From: Effrenium voratum
Taxonomy: Eukaryota > Sar > Dinophyceae > Suessiales > Symbiodiniaceae
Direction of reading: 5' to 3'
DNA: 64,000 nucleotides
Assembly: GCA_963377175.1 (NCBI GenBank)
Contig: CAUJNA010001768.1
Location: forward strand, 390,001-454,000
Shown here: positions 38,725-51,485 of the stretch, piece after piece
Layout: each line of letters begins with the position of its first letter
Position numbering within the stretch: position 1 is the first letter of the stretch
The notes under the pieces: generated by a model
What the model was told of the DNA's origin: nothing
The model's input: only the letters and a program-made list of their open reading frames with translations
Databases searched by the model: none
Made by a program: the position numbers and the translations under genes

Positions 38725-40316
38725 CGCCGATCCTCGGAGAAGGGCCAGAGTTTCTCCAGCGTGTGTGATGCTGTTACGGGGGTCGGCGGCATCAGGCGTC
38801 AGCCTGCTAAATCCGGCCACCGGACAGTGATCGGGCCGCAGGCCAAGCCCGCAGGGCTTACCTTCAGGTATAAGGCCGTCCGCCCCATGCCGCCGACCAT
38901 GCGCGGACCATGCGCATACGTTTTGTGCTGGGCCCGCGCTTATAAGGGGCGAAGGATTCGCGGATTGGTTTAGGCGATTTTTGTAGCATCTCCCCGCAGC
39001 GCCCAAAAACGAGTCTTTTTAGGGGGTGCCTAATACTGGACAACGCCCGCAGCATTGCCAGCATCATCCCGGATGATGCGGATGATGGTATGCATGCTGG
39101 CGATGCGAAACAAGGGGCTGAAAATTGCAGAAAAAGGAGTGACTGGAAGTGAGCAAAATGCAAGGGCAGAACGTGAAGGGAACCGGAGAACGGTAACGAA
39201 AAGAAACAGTGAAATTATGGGAAACGAAGAGAAATGGTGAAGCGAGGTTGAAGTCGCGGGAACTACAATGAACTAAGGGAAAGGAATGCGAATGAAGGGG
39301 CGTTCAAGGAAAAGGAAGTGAAGGGAAATGCCAGAATTTGTCGGACATGCAGGGAAGACATGCAAAGGAAGCAAAAAAGTTCAAGTCCCGGAAGTTAACG
39401 GGAATTCAAGGAAAAGGAAATAAAAGAACGGGAAGGGCAAGGTGCCCGGTGGCCGGCTGTGTCGCGTCAGCGTGTAAATCCGGCCACCGGACGTGATCGG
39501 GCCGCAGGCCAAAGCCCGGTAGGGCTTACCTTCAGGTATAAGGCCGTGCGCCCCATGCCGCCGACCATGCGCAGAACATGCGCCGACCATGCTCCGACCA
39601 TGCGCATACGTTTTGCGCTGGGCCCACCCTTATAAGGGGCGAAGGATTTGCGGATTGGCTTAGGCGATTTCCGAGGATTTTTGTAGCATCTCCCCGCAGC
39701 GCCCAAAAACAAGTCCAAAAACGAGTATTTTTAGGGGGTGCCTAATACTGGACAACACCCCCAGCATTGCCAGCATCATCCCGGATGATGCGGATGATGT
39801 TATGCATGCTGGCGATGCGAAACAAGGGCCTGAAAATTGCAGAGAGCGAAGGGGAAATGCAAGGAAACTGGAATGACTGGAAGAAAGCGAAATGGTAGTG
39901 ACAGGAATTGCACGAACACGACGAACATGAAGAGCTGGAGAGAAACCAAAATGCAGGAAAACAGAACGCGAAGGGAAGCGGAGGACGGGAACGAAAATAA
40001 ATTGTTGCAAATTATGGGAAACGAAGAGTAACTGAAGAGAACTGAAGGGACGTGCAGGAAACTGAGGCGGACTGAAGCCGGAAACTAAAAAGAACAGAGG
40101 GAAGGAATGCGACTGACACGGCGCTCAAGGAAATGCACGGAGCTCAAACAGACAGGACGTGAAGGGAAATGCCAGGAAACTGTCGAGGATACAGGAAAGA
40201 CACGCAAAGGAAGTGAGGTTCGCATCTTGGGAACTAATCGGAATTAGAAGAAAAGGAAGTGACAGGCAGGGCAGGGTGCCCGGTGGCCGGCTGTGTCGCG
40301 TCAGCGTGTAAATAGA
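38725..40316. repeat. Large repeat in two and a half copies, purine-rich spacers
   Basis: A GC-rich block (GGCCGCAGGCCAAG, CTTACCTTCAGGTATAAGG, GACCATGCGCATACGTTTTG, then AGCATCTCCCCGCAGCGCCC and GGATGATGCGGATGATG) is found at about 38760-39130 and 39430-39840. Its start is seen again at 40265-40312, cut off by the flanking repeat. The spacers (39130-39430, 39840-40260) are strongly A/G-biased on this strand (GGAAxxGAAGGGAAATGC words). No coding motif. Confidence 0.85.
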
Positions 40317-40389
40317 TATTCTTTCAAACCAACAAGGGGGAACAAACGAAACACATAGTCTTAAGCAAATGAAAGGAACTCTTGTCAGC

Positions 40390-40512
40390 TTCCAGGCTCA
40401 GCCACGGCGCCGCCAGCCAAAAGAAGCAAAGACCAAAGTAGGCAGCGGCCCCAGAGTTGCCCCCGGGATCGCAGGCGCCGGTCATGGAGTTGCTGCCTGC
40501 CACGCTCCACAC
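40390..40512 (-). CDS. Membrane-protein exon (hydrophobic segment)
   Basis: From acceptor TCCAAG|G to a GC donor (GAA|GCTGAC), 41 codons in phase 0 read VWSVAGSNSMTGACDPGGNS, then GAAAYFGLCFFWLAAPWLSL, then E. A polar loop with a cysteine is followed by a hydrophobic, aromatic-rich segment of about 17 residues that could span a membrane. Third positions are G/C-rich. Family unknown. It follows the candidate at 41352-41450 in phase. Confidence 0.55.
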
Positions 40513-41351
40513 CTTGGAGAAGTGACCGCTCAGGTCAAGCTTTGGACTTTGGGCTTACTTTTCCGAATTAATTAAACAAATAGGACAAATAGAAAACATA
40601 GGACAAACAGTGACTGATGTTTCAGCTAAAGAAAAATCAGAGAAATTGAAAACAATGACGGTATTTTTCTCCAACCGCTGAGGATTTCCACATGTTCCAA
40701 ATGGACAGAACGCTTCTTCCGCAACCCGTGGGGGCACGGCAAAAAAGAAACCACTAGCTGGCATGAGAATTATGAAATGCCTTTGAACCAGTCGGTCTGG
40801 AAGCCACTGAGGTCAATAGGATTAACCCCCCTCCGCCCCGGTATCCTCCAAATATGGCAGTCTTCAGGCCTGATTCACCTTGGGCCGTGCTGCAAATGTG
40901 AACATGTCAACATGATGTCGCGAAACTCACGCAATAAGCAAGTATGTAAGTGCTCTCCCCATCTTTTCAGGGGCTTTACATGGCCTGGCCAACTTCTTCG
41001 CAGTTGCCAGTGTGCAATGAGCAAAGCCACCCATCTAAATGACTGTGGTTTCACCCAGCTTTCCCACATCACCCAATGCCTGGCAGCACAAGATCCCGGT
41101 CAACTTCGGCCAAACTGGGGTGACGCTCCAAAACATGAGGCTTTTGCCGGGCATGGCTGTCAACACCGAGGTGGACTCCACGTGGCTGACTTCTGACTTG
41201 GTTTCCCCTCGGCGGTCTTTTCATGAACCGCTGTTGGCTTAGCGCCCAAACAAGCTGACACTTCAGGATGTCCAGTGCAAGACTAACAGAACTTAAGTTC
41301 CGAATATTGCCGAATATTGCAAAAAACACTACGAGGCATCTGGTTCTCTTC

Positions 41352-41450
41352 GCGTGTCGCAAGGCCCAAAGGCAGTAGAGCCGCGAAAGAGGCCGCCATG
41401 ATCATGGCGTAGAAGAGCACACCTCGCCGAGTCGCCGAGCCCGGAACTGG
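41352..41450 (-). CDS. Membrane-protein exon with transmembrane helix
   Basis: The minus frame reads PVPGSATRRGVLFYAMIMAA then SFAALLPLGLATR, a basic patch followed by about 20 hydrophobic residues, a clear transmembrane segment or signal anchor. The chosen borders (ATATCAG acceptor, GA donor) keep phase 0 with its neighbours. The acceptor is followed by C rather than the usual G; an AG|G acceptor at 41422 is an alternative. Confidence 0.5.
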
Positions 41451-42054
41451 CTGATATGGAAACAACAAATCCAGGAGCTCATGTGTTGGACAAAGCAATC
41501 ATTCAATGGAACTGTTTCGAGGAAACAATCATTTGCTTTTTTGAGAACTCGACCCAAAAAATAGGACATGAGCAAACTTGGTTGAAGGCTTCGCAGGATT
41601 TGTGTTGCAATTGGAATGGCAGTGGCCTTTACGTTGTAGAACCAATCGCCCAGCCCCGCTTTCCTAATGAAGGTTCGCAGAAAAAAGCCGCGCAGTGGCC
41701 CAACCCCATGTATGCTTGCCTGAGCAATGCAGGTGTGCGGCTCTTGAATCGACCCAGGCAGCGTAAACGAGCCAGTAGCAAACAAGGGAAAAAACATATT
41801 GGAGATGCTCATCTTCGTGCCTACTCAAACTCCCCTAACAAAACTCTCAGGTGTGGAACCTTGACTCACACAGGTCAAGCCCCGCCTAGATCGTACAGGA
41901 AGACCTCTTTGAACGACTCCTTGGCAAAGGCAAGGCACGTTGCCTCTGTCAGAAAGTCATCTAAGACCCCGGAAGCCAATCTCAATGTTTGTCCGGGCAC
42001 AAACATGGTTTGTGAAACATGTTCCATTTATTCGAGACACCATAGTAGTACCAA

Positions 42055-42405
42055 TATAATAATAATAATAACAATAGTGATAGTAGCACAAGTAACAATA
42101 GTGAGAAACATAATAGGCAATTATACTAATGAATCATCATACTCCCATAATAAAATCGATAATAGATAGTATTATTCATAATACGAGTAATAGTCATACT
42201 AATAACACCCATAATGATAATGATACTGACAACAATAAAAATAACAATACAACTAATACCACCAATAATAACAATGACAATAACAGTAATCACAACAATA
42301 ATACTACCAATAGATAGTATCAATCAACTAACAATAGATCATTCATAGTAGCAATATACCGTAATAACGTAAGAATAACCATAATAATAGTAACAACAAC
42401 ACATG
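42055..42405. repeat. AT-rich imperfect trinucleotide tract (AAT/ACA/ATA)
   Basis: About 350 bp made of AATA, ATAAC and ACAAT words with no long pure run. Open frames are Asn/Ile-rich. It lies in the presumed intron between 42469 and 41450. Confidence 0.85.
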
Positions 42406-42468
42406 ATGCAACCATCAAGCTTGTCCATGGCACGTAGAAGGTGCGCCTCAGCTTTCTCTACCAGCAGC

Positions 42469-42579
42469 TTCCAGCACTCGATCTACTGAGCCTTTTACCG
42501 AGTCATCAACGAAACCCACCTCCTCGACTTCTCGTCGCAACTGCGACCCCCAAACTGTTGTCTTGGTATGGACCCGCAC
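42469..42579 (-). CDS. Exon candidate (RREVEEVGFVDDSVKG), unknown family
   Basis: From acceptor CGGAAG|G to a GC donor (GAA|GCTGCT), 37 codons in phase 0 read VRVHTKTTVWGSQLRREVEE then VGFVDDSVKGSVDRVLE. A GT donor inside (GAGGAG|GTGGGT) would give a 20-codon exon instead. Composition and mixed residues favour real coding on this strand. It precedes the membrane exons in phase and may be their N-terminal side. Confidence 0.5.
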
Positions 42580-44747
42580 CTTCCGCCTTGGATGGACCAC
42601 ATGCAAAAAGAGCAAAATGGCTGGCGGGAACAAGGCAGGATGGAGAGCGGTGCACAGCTGCTAACTGCTGCGAGAAGGGCTCTTCCGCCGCGTCGAACTC
42701 TCATGGCAGCTTGCTACCACTGTCTCGACGAATACAATGCATGCTCATGCGGCCAAGGCTCGTGCACCACATAGGCTGGCACCGTATTGTCTGCACGAGG
42801 CGCAGCCAAATCGAGCCATTCAGGGCTTCAACCGATTCCAAGAGTCCACTTCTGGGTTCATTCAAGTGCATGGAAGGTCTGAGAAGAAGGAAGCTCTTAA
42901 AAAACACCTCATGTCACAATTCCTTGATTGGTGCGAGGGCACCTGTAGGTCCACCGTGCATTGAATTCCCCATTGGACTTTCTTAGAGAGCATAGACATG
43001 TGTGTGTGTGTGTGTTTTTGCCTGTTTGAGGGTACCAACTTCACCTTGGTTTAAAGGGACACCAAAAGGAAGCCACCCCTTTTGACACATACCCACATGC
43101 GACCAATCAGGCCTGCCCTTTCAGCTGGCAAACAAAGTAATTCCAAAGCCTTTGTGTGCGTTCCGCAAATTGGAAGCGAGAGGGGATGGCTGATTACATG
43201 TGCTGAGAAGTGCCTGTCACACCAAATAAACTCATATGAGCAACGGATTCTAGCTCAGTTACAAACATGTGTAGCACGACGATTGCCAATCATGGAAGCC
43301 GTGATATGATCAAACACTGCACGCACAAGACTGTTCTTAGACTCATGAGGATCTATGACACATCAAGGTTTGTTTGGGCTTAGCTCGGCGAACGCAAGCT
43401 AATATGCATCCAAGCGCCTGACCATGACCCGTTTTCGGTTGTCTGTTTGGACCGCAACTATCCAGATCGACCGGCCATCTGTTCCAACAGGCATCGTGCC
43501 TGCTCTGCTGGCACTTAGACATAGACGTTTAAGTTCATTGCTTTTGTTGTTTCTTGGTTGTATTCGTATATTTCAGTTGTGTTTGCGCTTGTCAATGCGT
43601 TTGCATTGTGTTTTCTTATGGAATCTACAATTGCGGGTGCATTTGCCTGTGCGCTTACATTCGCTTTGGTTTATGCGTGTGTTTTTCCATTGGCTTTTGC
43701 GACTGAGCGTATGTTCTTCTCTGAGTTTGCTTCGTTTGCTTTTCTGGGCTGCTCCCAAAACCTCTGCTGAAAGCCTTAACTTTCAGTGGCTTAGTGGAAA
43801 GTACAAAGCTGAGGGGATGGCTGGGAACCGCCAAGCTTTGTCTTTTTGCAGCTGTTGCACCGTCTCAATGTCCTTTTCCATCGGACAAATATCATTTCGC
43901 CACAGGGCATACTTCAAAGCTGCGGCTGTTACCCGAGAAATAGCATCCCAAGTACTTGGCATTGTTTTGCTAAACTGCTATCCTGATATGCAAATGCCCC
44001 AAAACACGGCCAATTCTTCTCAAGCGTCTCCAACTTGCTCAAGCTTGTGGATTTTTGTTGACCTCTTGCAGACTGGTTTGGGGCCTCGGGATCGGGAGAG
44101 AGTGTTCTTTCTGTTTGCATCTCTTGGGGTTTTGCGATGGCCCACAGTCTGAGTCCAGGGCCCGGAGGCAAAAACTTGGCACCGACTCACTCGGCGAAGC
44201 CGTAACGAACTCCTGGGGTTTTCGTCGAACCTATCGCGTCCCGTGAGGTGCTGAAGTTAGTCCATACCGCTTCTCTGATGCCAACAAGAGTGTGGCTTCC
44301 CTGTTCCAGGATGAAGAAGCAACTCATGAAACTCTTGGAACCTTGAACAAGATTGAATAGGGAACCCACACATTTTGCACGGATTTAGGCAGTGCACCTC
44401 TCTTCTTCCAAAGCGCCCGAAAGAAGTCCCCAGAAAGCAATCCTCAAAACAGCACCATCTTCCACACGGCCTCTCATTGTGCTCGTTTGCATCCCAAGCG
44501 AGGGAGCAACCCTTGCGTATAGTTTATTATAACTTCAAAACTTGAAACAACCGAGCCCTAGATCCACAGGTGGCCTTTTGAACAAATAGCTGACCCCAAT
44601 AAATGGGGCATAAACCCCATCCGAACCACTGGAGCCCCCTCAAAGTTTAACCAAACTCACTGATCAAAAGGCCAAAACCAAAAAAAAAAAGGCCACCTGT
44701 GCCCAGATCCCAAGGACATCGACGGTTTTCTGCCCCCATTTTTCTAC
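42580..44747. other. No confident feature; GT-rich and simple runs
   Basis: Contains a (TG)n run at 43001-43016 and a T/G-rich stretch with many TTTGC words at 43520-43760 whose plus frame is a hydrophobic open frame of uncertain meaning. The phrase GGGACACCAAAAGGAAGCC at 43055 matches intron-borne repeats at 28.2 and 28.5 kb. Confidence 0.35.
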
Positions 44748-44831
44748 CTGCCGGTTGCGGCTCTTTCGGCCTGGGCCCAGCTGCACTCGGCCTTCCTTCA
44801 GCTTTTCCAGCATCTTGTTCCAGATTCTGGT
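44748..44831 (-). CDS. Basic helical exon candidate
   Basis: Acceptor CTTCCAG and donor CAG|GTAGAA bound 28 codons in phase 0: TRIWNKMLEKLKEGRVQLGP then GRKSRNRQ. Both splice signals are good and the donor is GT. The acceptor is followed by A rather than G. The peptide is amphipathic and basic; no family recognised. The plus strand here is low-complexity Ser/Gly/Leu. Confidence 0.5.
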
Positions 44832-44864
44832 CTGGAAGTACCTCAAGCAGATCAACAAAAAAAA

Positions 44865-44968
44865 CACACACACACACACACACACACACAAATGGGTCGC
44901 AGCTCCAAAAAAAACACAAATGGGTCTGTCGATGTGTTTTGCGTGTGTGTGTGTGTGTGTGTGTGCGT
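44865..44968. repeat. (CA)n and (TG)n microsatellites in inverted arrangement
   Basis: A CA run at 44867-44891 and a TG run at 44944-44965, about 50 bp apart, with partly duplicated text between (AAAAAACACAAATGGGTC). The arms are complementary and could form a hairpin. Confidence 0.88.
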
Positions 44969-47900
44969 TTGGGGGGCGGTGACCTTTTTGGTTGGGTGGT
45001 TTTTGAGGGAAACAAAATTAGAAGCACCATTTCGAGGGGTCTCCAAACAAATAGTTTCTGGATTTCAGGGGGAACTTGGCCAAGGAATTTGATGTGGGCT
45101 TGAATAGCTTCGATAGATTGCGAGTTTCGTAATAGGCAGACTCGTGACCTCCTCTCAAAAAGCTGGAATCCACCAACTAACAACATCTCGTAGGTTGACA
45201 AGCTTGGGGGACAAGGATGTTGGACCAGAGCTTAGTGGGCAGGTTTGCGTTGCAAGAGTCCAGCATTCGATTGGGGGGGGGTGCGGCTCAGTATAATGGT
45301 TCGAGTTTGCGAGGAAATTGGGGCACGCCAGAAATAGCCCATGCCCTCGTGTCTTTGCTCGCATATGCGGCTTGGAAGGAAGGGGCAGCCTTCTGACTTG
45401 CCCAAATTGGCATACATTGGAATATGTCAGACGTCAAACTGGCATGTCCAGGAACCCTCACATTGCCGAGATGATGCGGTGTGGCGAGTGTTCTTTCTTT
45501 GTGGCAAACAGCAACGGCTCAGACAATGATGCTATTGTCTTGGGGTGGTTTGCTGGTTTGGCGGTTCAGCTTTGGTGTTTATGCAGTCTTAGCCGGGCCT
45601 GCCCGGCAGCAAAACACTTAATCGAGGCCAGCGGGTCACAATTCTAATTCCGATTGAGTGTCTTGCTGTTTTGTAGATTTGTAGAATAGCTTGTTCTTCA
45701 ATCCAGTTGATTCCATGCCGCTACTCTGATCCTTTGCTGGCGCGATTGCAGCTTTTGGCAACAGAACTGCCTTGTGTGCAAAGCAAATTGATACAACAAA
45801 GAGGCATGTTCTCAGCCAAGCAAAGTTTAGCAGGAAGAATAGGCTGCGACCAACGATTCATGAACATGTTTGCATCCTTGTTAGCTGGCCAAGCCGTGCC
45901 ACAAAGTCTTAGCCTTCCTTAGACCTGGAAGGGACAAATAAGAAAACCCAAAGAGACGTGACCATACCCAGTGGCGCACTTTGCGTGCTAGAATTCCGAG
46001 CTGGATCTGCCAGAGTCTGCATGCTTCAGCTGGATTGAGCATGGTTCAGGCACAAAGCTGCCGCGACAAAAGACTCAGTCTTGGTTTTCCCATGCCTGGC
46101 TCATGTCAAGTAAGATCCATGTCACTTCAATGTACAAACATAAGGTCCATGTCCGGCCTCATCATTTTGTGGGGACGGTGAACAACATCCCAGTGCAACC
46201 ACGGTGCGGGGCGAAGATGAGGTGGACAATAGCGAAGCCCATCTGGATCGTGAGCCACGTCTCACCCTCGACCCAGTTACCTGCCGCCATTGAATTTCCC
46301 CAGAAGACTTGAATGGGGATGAGCCGAACTTTGGACTGAACCAGTCGTTCAATTGCAGGGATCCCACATGGTGGATCATGAAGAGGGCACTTCCCACACG
46401 AATCAACCTTAACGAACCAGGAAAACACGACCACAATACTGAGTGCAACACGCTTTTACTTACCCGCGCATGCACCAACATTTCATGTGAGTGCCATCTG
46501 CCTTAGCCTCTCTAGCACATCTTAGTGGCAGATAGCTGAGTGGAAAGAAACCGGACAGCATGTCGACTGCTCACACTCAAAGGAGAACTGGAGTGCTTTA
46601 GCAGGGAGTGCATTTGTGGGGTTCTCACCACCAACCCCCAGCGACCATGCCGGCAAGAGGAGACATGGCCCACAGCCGGACAAACCAGGCTGCCAGGGCA
46701 CACACACACAAGCGTCCTAAACATCCAATCTGATATCCGCATAGCCGATCCAGTTCGTCTGCATGATTGACAAGTTGACTGGCATCTTGTAGGGCAAAGG
46801 CAAAGAACAACCTCTATATGTTACAACACGAGCTTCATTGTTGGCCAGAGTTACAGCTGTTGCAAATACAATGCTGAAAGACCTGCCAAGCCTGCTGCTA
46901 AGTAGACACTGCTCAAACACGCGACAAACAAAACCCATCGAGATCCTGGTTGCATCAGCCAAAGTCGCTCCAACTTCCTATTCAGGAGGCAACGCAATTG
47001 TTGATGCCCCCCCACAAACAGATTTCGGAGCAGGCGATTTGCAAAGACCCGACTCGGGCTCCCATTTTCTTAATTGGACAAGGGGCTCAAAACGAAAACC
47101 ATTGATAGGGGCGGTGGGAAAGATTCCCGGCTGCGAGTTGGTCTCTGAAAGTCTTGTTGGAAAGTGTCCAAATGGCACTGGCAAAATTTTATGGACCTTC
47201 AGTTTGCCTGCCATCAATCAAGCTAGGGGCCTGAATTATACTTCCAGGGTGAAGCAGGGAACCCTCACAAATAGCAGCACCACTTTGCACAAGGGCACTG
47301 ACGCCCAACAAATCCCGCATCAACTACAAACACCTCGATGCCAAGTGGCCTGCCGTTCAATAATATTGTCAATCTTTGACTTTCTCCCTGGCACTTCTTA
47401 GGGCTGACACCCGCTGAGATGTGGCTCAAGAATTGGTACCCAAATGGCATCTGACATGGAACCAAAGACTAAAACCTGCGTGACCCTAGCTCCTTCATTT
47501 TGAGCCATACCCATGTCACCAGTGAACTTTGAAACCCCACCCAGCATGGACAGCCGCCAGCCGCTCCTTGCTTCACGGCATGGCAGCTCTTAATGGCTTC
47601 AGTGGACATGGCGGAGTAGCCTTGGTAGTGGCTATTGCCTGCCGAAACCTCATCCATTTTGGTGAGCAACACACTCAACAGTTGAAACTTCCTCCCAAAC
47701 AACAAACAATTACCCCAACAACATATTGTTCTGACTATATCATCAACATCACCCTACCATGGCTTTGAATAAAGTTCACATTCCTCAGCTGACACACAAT
47801 TTGATGCATTCCCTTCAGACTAGGTAACTTTTGATTCAAAGTCAGACACATGGACCCTCACTCCCAATGGGATTTGACTGGCTTTGGCTCCAATGCATTC

Positions 47901-50900
47901 AAAAACGAGCTGAATTCTGACTCTCATCCCTTGGATTTCAACACTTGTCTTTATGCAGGGTCAAGGGCCTGGGCCCTGAATCCATTGGATTTGCGTGAAT
48001 TGTAACCTGCATTCAATAAACAACGACATGACCCTCACTCCCACAGGATTTGCAGAAGAGTCCCCAAATTCTTAGGCCACCTCCTTCATCAAAATACGGT
48101 CTTCAACTTGTCAACCATCACCCCTTTACCCTCCCATGCACCAAATAAACACCAAACCCTAAAAGAAGCTAAGCTGATTCCCACTGACCTCAAAAAGATG
48201 ATCCCTTTTATGTTTATTCAGGGGCAAGGTTTCCAAGCTCTCTCCCTGCAGAACCCTCTCTCCCTGCAGAGCCCCAAACTCTTTCATTGAGTTCTTGAGT
48301 TGAGATCCCTCAAAAACCACGCCTTGACCCTGGCAACAGGGCTACCCCCCATGAACTGACCCAACCACTCTCCATGCCCTTTAATGCAAACTCTACTGAC
48401 ATTCTTGCACATGTTCTTGGCCCAATACAAATTCAGTATTGGCCAAATGCTAAGTTAGCATTCCAAAACAAAAAACCTTCCACCCAAAAATGCGCAATTC
48501 CAATTTAGTATCGACCCAAAACTAAAATAGAACTCGAAACCACAACATCCATCTCCCCACCCCCGCAAAAAGCGCAATGGTAATTTAGAATTGATCCAAT
48601 ACTAAATTAGAATTCCAAAACCAACGCCCCTCCGTGTCCCTTCCCCCCCTCAAAAAAAATGCCCAAGAGTAACTTGGAATTGGCCCGATTCTAAACTAGT
48701 ACTTGAAAACCGAAAACCTGAGCAAATTCTCGCGCAATCTGAAACAGGCCCCGACCATGAACTTCCCTGCCTTGCAAACAGGGGGCGGGGCCCTACTTAT
48801 TAAGACGCGTTGCCACCCTCTACCGACCTTTGGCCTCACTGCCAACACATTACCACTGAACAACACACTCTGACGTCTGGCGACATAAGTATTGTAACGG
48901 CACACTTCATCGCTTTCCTCACTTTGCATCCTAATGACTAAGGCCATTTTTTGAGGCTCAGGGTGCCTCCATGCTCATGAGGAGCTTGCCGGAGACGTCA
49001 GAAAGACCCATTCTGGAACATTGTCGCTGCCGGATGCCGGCTTGACAGACATCTTTCACAGTACAATCCATTCCAGCGATTGACAACACCATCGTGGACG
49101 ATACCTTCTCCGGTGATGAATTGTCAACACATAGCACACAACCACATAACAAACACAAGACAGAACTACTCACACACACACACCAACAGAATCAAACAAG
49201 CACACATATATGAAGGGCATGTCATCTTGAACTTCGCGGACGAATTCATCAACATCTTCGGAATTCGTCTTCACCAGGAAGGAATTCGATTTGTCATTCT
49301 GTTTTGCCTCTATCTCTGCCTGGTGATTCGTCTGCAGGGAAAATTGTCGTCGGGTATTTTGTCCTTCTGCATTGATCTTTGTCTGCGGGTTCTGTTACAG
49401 CCTCCCCCCAAAGCGGACAAAATGAGAACATGCCAAGGTGCAGCCCGTAAACTCAATGTTCGACATTTTCAATCAGCCCCGTCAGTCCCTATTGATCCGG
49501 TCGTGACAGGTCCTCTCCGGTCCTGTCTTTTTGGCAAACCTTGTGGGCCCCTTCAAAGTACTATTGGCTGGCAGGCGGGGAGCATAAAGTCGATGATAAG
49601 GCAGGGTCAGCATTAAGTATCAATCGCCAACTACATGCGTCAGAACCTCAAGCTCCGGTCTATGTGGAAGGCTGTGACCACAAACTTTTTGAAGGGGCAG
49701 ACGAACCCAAGAACCCGGCAACTGCTCCAACAAATACAAGGCTCCTTGCACGAAAGTCGGCTACGTTAAGACCTCGACTGGTGTCCCTTAGCAACGGACA
49801 CCGCACGGCGGAATATCGGGAAACGTGAAAACAAGATGGCCATCCCTTTTCCTCTCAAAGTCCAATGCCATCGGATTGCTCATGTCTATCCCGAACATAT
49901 GCCAATCTTTTGTCGTGTGGTACTTAGGCACAGCTGCAAATAAGTTGCCACGCGTTAGCCTCCCATTTATTTCAACCATATTTTTGCAAGACACGACCTC
50001 ACCACGGAATTTGATGGTTTCCTGGCAAGAAACATGCCTGAAAAGCACGGGAGGTTACTGCTAGAAAGCCGCAATAACCCCCCGACTTCCTGACAAAGCC
50101 ACAGTAGTAGATCATGCCCGACGCCATTAGAACCTTCACCACCACCTCACAGCTGTTGCGACTGAAAGCAATGCCTGAAGTGTACCCTCCCTGAAAACTA
50201 TGCTCCTCTTGAGAAGCCCCTCGTCCGCTTCCATGATCATTGGACTACAAATATCCTTGCCAAAACACCGACTAGCCCTAGCTGCGGAAACCTGAATGGG
50301 CTGACGACAATGAACATCAACGTACCGAACATTTTATATTATATATTCAACATGGCCAACACGGCGTAGAATTTCTAGAGTCTAGCGCTTGTTTTTGTGA
50401 AACCCCTCGGCGCCTGTATGGGCTCAGATAAAAATCAGAGTATCTTAGCCAAGCAAGTTGCTAGCACACTGGACCACACTTCAAGTACGTCCGGCAAGTG
50501 CCAAGATATGTCCAAGCACTTGTTGCAAATCAACAATGGACAAAAGGTCAAGGCTGGCTGTTCAGAATGCCCTCCGCATAGTGCGTAGTCATTTGTTGCC
50601 ATTTGGGTTCACTTCCACAGACTCCGAAGTAGACCAAGGCACATGGAAGTGAAGAACCCTCATTCAAAACCTACTTTCTGCTTGGAGGTGGTTTCTGTGC
50701 ACTTCCATGTTTCTTGGTGGGAAGGCATCACAGCAAACGCGCAAGTTGCATCCGCTCGTGGAAGGAGTGCTACCATGGGGCCAAGGCTACTGTAGCACAA
50801 GGAATGCATCTTGGGTCAAATCTCCGAAGATGCACATGTGCCTGCTAATGGGCAACCACCCCTCCCGGCACTGCAGTTGCTCGCTGGGTCGGATCACAAA

Positions 50901-51320
50901 TAGTTCGCATGCGGCCTCCGCAGGCGAAAAATTACCAGCTTGTCGGCCACTGAACTCAGGCACCCGTGTTTGCAACCGCCAGCTCGGCACAACAGCCTGT
51001 TTCATGCGGCTCCAAAGGTGCACTGCTTGCTGAGTCCCAGACTCATTTAGCTTCCAAGGCTAGTGAGTATTGGCGTAGCTGCCCATTGGCCAAACAAATG
51101 CAGGCACCTCTGTATCTTGGTCACTCTTCGTTAACCGCAAACCTTAGAAACTCCAAGAAAAGGGAGAAGGCAACCTGGACAACGCACCCAGCTTAGCTTT
51201 GAGGGCAAACCAATCTGGACGAACAAGAACCAGCTTGCCACAAAACAACGGCTTTGAAGAACAAGACATGTCGGGTCAAAAATGAAACAACTTGAGAGCC
51301 AGGCTGGTCTTGACGAAACA
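44969..51320. other. Long stretch without recognisable genes
   Basis: More than 6 kb of mixed-composition DNA. Open frames up to 187 codons (46838-47401) show no motif and are within chance expectation. A-rich, C-rich text at 47900-48700 has recurring AATTCCAAAAC and TACTAAATTAG words (48480-48700), suggesting a degenerate short tandem repeat. No RNA gene was recognised. Confidence 0.35.
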
Positions 51321-51334
51321 AAGATGACCACAAG

Positions 51335-51485
51335 CGCACACACACACACAAAAAGAAAACAAACAAACAAACAGACAGACAAACAAACAAACAAACAAAC
51401 AGACAGACAAACAAACAAACAGACAGACAAACAAACAAACAAACCAACAAACAAGCAAGCAAGCAAACAAACAAACAAATAAACA
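51335..51485. repeat. Tetranucleotide array (AAAC/AGAC)n
   Basis: Runs of AAACAAAC and AGACAGAC with a few AAGC units, similar in style to the arrays at 4.5, 5.1 and 9.2 kb. A 198-codon minus frame running through it owes half its length to the array. Confidence 0.9.

Noticed and set aside
37273..40316. CRISPR array or protein gene in the regular repeats
   Set aside because: The units are contiguous satellites without unique spacers. Open frames are repeat translations.
46838..47401. 187-codon plus-strand open frame
   Set aside because: No motif, coding bias or splice signals.
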